Positions 6,986 to 10,254 of a stretch of 10,254 bases of DNA are shown here, in pieces. Under the pieces are notes generated by a model. The model was not told where the DNA came from. It made no database searches and saw only the letters and a list, made by a program, of their open reading frames with translations. How positions within the stretch are numbered: position 1 is the first letter of the stretch; the number at the start of each line of letters is the position of its first letter. The position numbers and the translations under genes are program-made. Origin of the DNA: a bacterium (GTDB taxonomy: Bacteria; JALSQH01); assembly GCA_026985515.1 (NCBI GenBank), contig JALSQH010000251.1:1-10254 (forward strand), in the 5' to 3' direction.

Positions 6986-8195
6986 AAAGGTGAGATCTGT
7001 TGAAGAGGCTTACAAATTTTTGATGAGAGGTGTTGTGGAAGTTATACCTGAAGATGGTCTCCTCAAAAAGCTTGAAGAGTCCTACAGAACTGGCAGGCCC
7101 CTGAAGATAAAGGCTGGTTTTGATCCAACTGCACCAGATCTCCATCTTGGTCACACTGTGTTGATCAACAAATTGAGACAATTTCAGGATCTGGGACATG
7201 AGGTTTACTTTCTAATTGGAGATTTTACAGGGATGATCGGTGATCCCACTGGAAGAAGTGAAACGAGGAAAGCTTTGACTCGTGAAGAAGTATTGAAAAA
7301 TGCGGAGACCTACAGAAGGCAGGTTTTCAAGATTCTTGATCCGGAGAAAACAAAAATTGTTTTTAACAGTGAATGGAATGAAAAGTTGACACCCAGAGAA
7401 TTCATTGAACTGCTTGCAAAATTTACCGTGGCGCAGATGCTAGAGAGGGATGATTTTTCAAAGAGATTCCGGGAAAATAAGCCTATTTTTCTGCATGAAT
7501 TACTCTATCCCATAATTCAGGGATACGATTCTGTGGCTTTGAGGGCGGATGTAGAACTTGGAGGTACAGATCAGAAGTTTAATTTGCTTGTTGGCAGGCA
7601 GCTACAGAAAGAATTTGGACAGGAACCACAGGTTGTCATGATGATGCCGCTTCTTGTGGGGCTGGATGGTGTACAGAAGATGAGTAAATCCTATGGTAAT
7701 TATGTGGGAATTGAGGAACCTCCCCAGGAGATGTTTGGAAAAATCATGTCTATTTCAGATGAATTGATGATTACATACTATGAGTTGCTCAGCAACTGCA
7801 GCAACGAGTATCTTGAAAAAGTGAAAAGGGGTGAAATCCACCCCATGGAGGCAAAAGAAAATCTCGCCTTTGAAATTGTAGAACGATTTCATGGAAGAGA
7901 AGAGGCGGAAAGGGCAAGGGAAACTTTCAGAAAGCTCTTTTCAAAAAGAGAGATTCGTGAAGAGGATCTTCCTGAAATAGTTTTGCCCGCATCCAGGGAT
8001 GAAGAATGGTTGCCCTCAATTTTGAAAGAAGCAGGAGTGATAAACAGCACTTCTGAAGGTAAGAGATTGCTTCAACAGGGAGCTGTGAAAATAAACAATG
8101 AAAAGATAACCGACCCAGATTTCAGATTGAAGCGTGAGGGAAAATACATTTTCAGGGTGGGGAAGAAAAAATTTTTTCTCTTGAGATTTGAGTAA
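6978..8195 (+). CDS. tyrS: Tyrosyl-tRNA synthetase
   Basis: TyrRS charges tRNA-Tyr in the cytoplasm. Counted from GTG 6978 the protein has 405 residues, usual for the type-2 bacterial form. It shows the class I HIGH-like motif HLGH (56-59), the loop [17 protein letters not shown] (81-97), the tyrosine-pocket region [17 protein letters not shown] (183-199), KMSKS at 234-238, and a C-terminal S4 RNA-binding domain (about 343-405). DVELGGTDQ marks it as TyrRS rather than TrpRS. The start is ambiguous: TTG at 6972 is 4 bases after AGGAG, while GTG at 6978 is 7 bases after AGAGG of the same AAAGGAGAGG. I prefer the GTG. Either start overlaps the end of ymdB by 8-14 bases, implying coupled translation. 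The stop codon region also contains the promoter of the next gene. Confidence 0.97.
   Translation: MSEKVRSVEEAYKFLMRGVVEVIPEDGLLKKLEESYRTGRPLKIKAGFDPTAPDLHLGHTVLINKLRQFQDLGHEVYFLIGDFTGMIGDPTGRSETRKALTREEVLKNAETYRRQVFKILDPEKTKIVFNSEWNEKLTPREFIELLAKFTVAQMLERDDFSKRFRENKPIFLHELLYPIIQGYDSVALRADVELGGTDQKFNLLVGRQLQKEFGQEPQVVMMMPLLVGLDGVQKMSKSYGNYVGIEEPPQEMFGKIMSISDELMITYYELLSNCSNEYLEKVKRGEIHPMEAKENLAFEIVERFHGREEAERARETFRKLFSKREIREEDLPEIVLPASRDEEWLPSILKEAGVINSTSEGKRLLQQGAVKINNEKITDPDFRLKREGKYIFRVGKKKFFLLRFE
8164..8179 (+). promoter_or_regulatory. A6T6 palindrome at the end of tyrS; possible UP element
   Basis: A 16-bp perfect palindrome (AGAAAAAATTTTTTCT) encodes KKFF near the TyrS C-terminus. It ends 8 bases before the predicted -35 of the lipoprotein gene, about -44 to -59 from the expected start site, where RNA polymerase alpha subunits bind A/T tracts. 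Such A-tracts also bend DNA. It may be only codon composition. Confidence 0.3.
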
Positions 8196-8216
8196 AGGAT
8201 TTTTTTGGGCTAAAAT
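8188..8216 (+). promoter_or_regulatory. Promoter of the lipoprotein operon embedded in the tyrS stop
   Basis: TTGAGT (8188-8193), 17 bp, TAAAAT (8211-8216). The -35 shares bases with the last codons and stop of tyrS. The ATG of the lipoprotein gene is 9 bases after the -10, the same spacing as at zapA, so the mRNA should have only about 2-4 untranslated bases. The TAA of the hexamer is again an in-frame stop, which rules out an earlier common start codon. Confidence 0.55.
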
Positions 8217-8225
8217 AAAAGACGA

Positions 8226-8816
8226 ATGAAAAAGTTCACGAAAATTATTGCTGCAGGTATTGTATTTCTTCTTGTTTTTACTTATGGCTGTGGCGAAGAA
8301 AAGGGAAACGGGACTTCTACTTCTTCTTCAAATGGGGGAACGCGTTTTACAGGATATGTTCCGGGCAAAAAGTCGGAAGGTAAATCAGGGGAAACTGAAC
8401 TACCGGAAGCCCCTGAGGAGAATGGAATCTCTTTTACAGTTAGAGACAGTAATGTAACCATACCTCCGGAACAGATAAGCATAGTGGAACAGCAGGCTTT
8501 TATTTACATAGGTGGCAATGTGGAGGTAGATAATGTTACATACAGCATAAGCTTCACTTTCATAAAGTCGGTTTCTTATCCTCACACATACAATCTGGTT
8601 ACTGGAAGACCCCAGTCTCAGGATGATGCAGTCTTTTTCTATCAGGAAGCGGTGTCAGGTGGGACAGTGAAAACCATTCAGAAGGTAAAGGATGGATTAC
8701 TGGTGGTCAAAAAGCTTAGCGACAGAGAAATTACAGGTGGATTCTGGGCAAGAATAGGACTTGACAATGGTGAAGATCTCTATATCCACGATGGAACAAT
8801 AAACCTGGAGAGGTGA
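8226..8816 (+). CDS. Lipoprotein of unknown function
   Basis: The 196-residue protein begins with a lipoprotein signal: MKKFTKII, a hydrophobic core, and the lipobox TYGC with Cys22 as the lipidated residue. Gly at +2 (not Asp) would favour passage to the outer membrane if this organism follows the enterobacterial rule. Residues 23-67 form a low-complexity linker rich in Gly, Ser, Thr, Glu and Lys. Residues 68-196 look like a compact beta-rich domain (ISFTVRDSNVTIP, AFIYIGGNVEV, TYSISFTFI, GFWARIGLDNGEDLYIHDG) that I do not recognise; there is no other Cys in the mature part. There is no Shine-Dalgarno before the ATG. The stop is 1 base before the response regulator gene, so the two are co-transcribed, and the lipoprotein might be an envelope partner of that signalling step, which is inference only. 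Confidence 0.82.
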   Translation: MKKFTKIIAAGIVFLLVFTYGCGEEKGNGTSTSSSNGGTRFTGYVPGKKSEGKSGETELPEAPEENGISFTVRDSNVTIPPEQISIVEQQAFIYIGGNVEVDNVTYSISFTFIKSVSYPHTYNLVTGRPQSQDDAVFFYQEAVSGGTVKTIQKVKDGLLVVKKLSDREITGGFWARIGLDNGEDLYIHDGTINLER

Positions 8817-8817
8817 A

Positions 8818-9213
8818 ATGTTTAAGAAAATTCTTGCAGTAGATGATTCTGAAGTTATTCTTAATCTCCATAAGATGACCTTCAAGAGATACCCCAATGT
8901 TGAGCTAATTACGGCAAAGAACGGGGTGGAAGCACTTAAAAAACTGCAGGAGATTGAAGGTATTGAAGTTATATTGCTTGATATTAATATGCCCCTGATG
9001 GATGGCATCACCTTTCTTGAAATTGTGAGGAGAGAAAAGGATAAGTATGGAGATATCCCCATAGTTATTATCAGTACGGAGGGGGAGGAGGAGAGTGTTC
9101 TGGAGGCTCTCAGAAAAGGGGCAACGGGATACATAAAAAAGCCTTTCAGGCAGAGGGAACTTCACGAATTACTTGAAAAAATCGAGATGAAACTCAAACA
9201 GGGAAAACAGTAA
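8818..9213 (+). CDS. Single-domain response regulator (CheY-like receiver)
   Basis: This 131-residue protein is a receiver domain with no output domain. It has the acidic pair Asp9/Asp10 (ILAVDDSE), the phosphorylation site Asp55 (VILLDINMPLMDG), the switch Ser86/Thr87 (IVIISTEGEE) and the conserved Lys108 before Pro (YIKKPF). Such proteins pass phosphate from a histidine kinase to a protein target, as CheY does to the flagellar motor, or act in relays. No kinase or chemotaxis gene is in the window, so its partner is unknown. The ribosome site GGAGAGGTGAA lies in the end of the lipoprotein gene, and the genes are 1 base apart. It might control the neighbouring lipoprotein or hydrolase, but nothing in the sequence proves this. 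Confidence 0.93.
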   Translation: MFKKILAVDDSEVILNLHKMTFKRYPNVELITAKNGVEALKKLQEIEGIEVILLDINMPLMDGITFLEIVRREKDKYGDIPIVIISTEGEEESVLEALRKGATGYIKKPFRQRELHELLEKIEMKLKQGKQ

Positions 9214-9219
9214 GGGGTA

Positions 9220-10254
9220 ATGCCATTCCTCGTATGGCAAAAAATTACCAGAGAGTGGGGATCTTTTTTCTGGAAGGATTTCATTCCTTTTGAGACTCCC
9301 GATGGTTTACAACTGAGAATGATCAGAAAATGGCATCCTGATTATAGGGGTAAGGGTGCCGTTCTTCTTATACATGGTTTTGCTCAGAACAGATATTCAT
9401 GGCATCTTCCTGATAGAAGTTTTGTAAACTATCTCGCCGTAAATGGATATGATGTGTTTAACCTCGAATTGAGAGGACATGGTAGAAGTGGTTTCAGGAG
9501 CTCTCCCCCTGAGTTGTTTGAAGATTATGTGGAAAAAGATGTTCCATCTGCGGTAAAAAAAGTGGTTGAAGTTAGTGGAGAAAAAAAATTATTTGTAATT
9601 GGACACAGTCTCGGAGGAGCAATAATCTATGCATCTGCACCTTTTTTTAAGGATCACATAAGGGGAATCGTTACCATTGGGGGTGTATTTCTGTTTGGGC
9701 AGGGGCAGAAGATTTTTAACCTTATATCAAAATTGGCAGTTACTCTAGACAGGAATTTAAGATTCCTGGATCTGCTGGGTTATGTTCCTTTTCACATTGT
9801 GGGTGAAATTCTTGAGAAGACCACAATAATTCTGAATTCACCTCTTTTCCGTGACTTCCCGATTACTCCATGGTATCCTGGAAGCATTGAGAGAGAACTT
9901 GCCAGATTCAGATTGAAAGAGGGATTTGATAAGACGGGAATCAATATACTGAAAATAATGATAAAATGGGCATCGGAAGGAAGGTTTACAGATCTGGAGG
10001 GTAAGAAGGATTACTGGTCTGAGTTCGTAAAACTGGATGTTCCGCTTCTTGTGATAACCGGTGATAGAGATACTCTTTGTACCCATGCAGATGCGTATCC
10101 AGCATATTTTTTTTCACAATCAAGGGATAAAGAATACAGAATTTTCACATTTAAAGATGGAAATACTCACTGGGGTCATATTGATTTGATCCAGGGACAG
10201 ATGGCTCCATATATTGTCTGGCCATACATTCTACACTGGATGGAAGTCAGGTGA
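9220..10254 (+). CDS. Alpha/beta hydrolase (lipase/esterase-like)
   Basis: A 344-residue alpha/beta-hydrolase-fold enzyme, complete to its TGA at the window's last bases. The oxyanion motif is IHGF (51-54). The nucleophile elbow is GHSLGG with Ser130, the acid is in ITGDRDTLC (Asp284, or Asp282), and the catalytic His is His320 in HWGHIDLI. DVFNLELRGHGRSG (78-91) is the usual strand and turn after the oxyanion loop. A cap region rich in hydrophobic residues covers about 158-250 and would decide the substrate. The tail GHIDLI...YIVWPYILHWM resembles lipase and polyhydroxyalkanoate-linked hydrolases, so an acyl ester is a reasonable but unproved substrate. No signal peptide is seen, so it is probably cytoplasmic. 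It begins 6 bases after the response regulator stop, with AAGGGG overlapping that stop at an unusually short distance (about 2 bases). Confidence 0.9.
   Translation: MPFLVWQKITREWGSFFWKDFIPFETPDGLQLRMIRKWHPDYRGKGAVLLIHGFAQNRYSWHLPDRSFVNYLAVNGYDVFNLELRGHGRSGFRSSPPELFEDYVEKDVPSAVKKVVEVSGEKKLFVIGHSLGGAIIYASAPFFKDHIRGIVTIGGVFLFGQGQKIFNLISKLAVTLDRNLRFLDLLGYVPFHIVGEILEKTTIILNSPLFRDFPITPWYPGSIERELARFRLKEGFDKTGINILKIMIKWASEGRFTDLEGKKDYWSEFVKLDVPLLVITGDRDTLCTHADAYPAYFFSQSRDKEYRIFTFKDGNTHWGHIDLIQGQMAPYIVWPYILHWMEVR

Noticed and set aside
8164-8179. A6T6 palindrome as a tyrS terminator
   Set aside because: The stem would have almost no G:C pairs, lies inside coding sequence before the stop, and is followed by no proper T-run.
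1-10254. CRISPR array, insertion sequence, phage or toxin-antitoxin or defence system
   Set aside because: No spaced direct repeats, transposase, integrase or nuclease-defence genes were found; the region is mostly housekeeping and envelope genes.

Overview
The window looks like a piece of chromosome from a diderm (Gram-negative type) bacterium. It carries a lipoprotein with an N-terminal lipobox, an RND-superfamily exporter and an exported protein with a C-terminal anchor. The DNA is fairly AT-rich, arginine is written mostly AGA/AGG, and the proteins are rich in Lys, Glu and Arg, which would fit a thermophile or moderate thermophile. The order zapA - (structured RNA slot) - 5-formyl-THF cyclo-ligase - rny - ymdB - tyrS is a housekeeping arrangement. 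I cannot name the phylum from the sequence alone; a Desulfobacterota-like or other deep diderm lineage is only a guess. I see no tRNA, rRNA, insertion sequence, CRISPR array or phage gene.

Left part, minus strand (1-3567). A good promoter (TTGACT-N17-TAAGGT) and a strong Shine-Dalgarno drive a 502-residue secreted protein. It has an uncharacterised N-terminal domain, a cadherin/He_PIG-like Ig domain and a Gly-rich, Cys-containing C-terminal anchor of the CTERM sorting type. An 11-bp perfect hairpin covers its stop codon. Forty bases further on begins an RND/MMPL-type exporter, which runs off the left edge of the window with about 656 codons visible.

Middle part, plus strand (3635-8195). Divergently, zapA (cell division) is followed by a 130-base gap that folds into a long rod closed by a 19-bp stem. 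This is the same gene slot in which many bacteria keep the 6S RNA gene, between zapA and the 5-formyl-THF cyclo-ligase gene. Then come the cyclo-ligase gene, rny (RNase Y), ymdB (metallophosphodiesterase) and tyrS, packed with gaps of 15, 3 and -8 bases, so probably one operon. It joins cell division, folate, RNA decay and translation functions.

Right part, plus strand (8188-10254). A new promoter embedded in the tyrS stop codon precedes an unknown lipoprotein, a single-domain CheY-like response regulator and an alpha/beta hydrolase with an intact catalytic triad. These three genes are 1 and 6 bases apart and form a probable small operon of unknown role.

The most notable signals are not a new gene system but expression architecture. 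zapA and the lipoprotein gene both lack a Shine-Dalgarno and both have the hexamer TAAAAT exactly 9 bases before the ATG with a 17-bp-spaced -35, which predicts leaderless or near-leaderless mRNAs. The RND gene may be a third, weaker case. The zapA-cyclo-ligase rod RNA, which also holds a 20-codon reading frame whose Shine-Dalgarno lies in the stem, is the second point worth testing.
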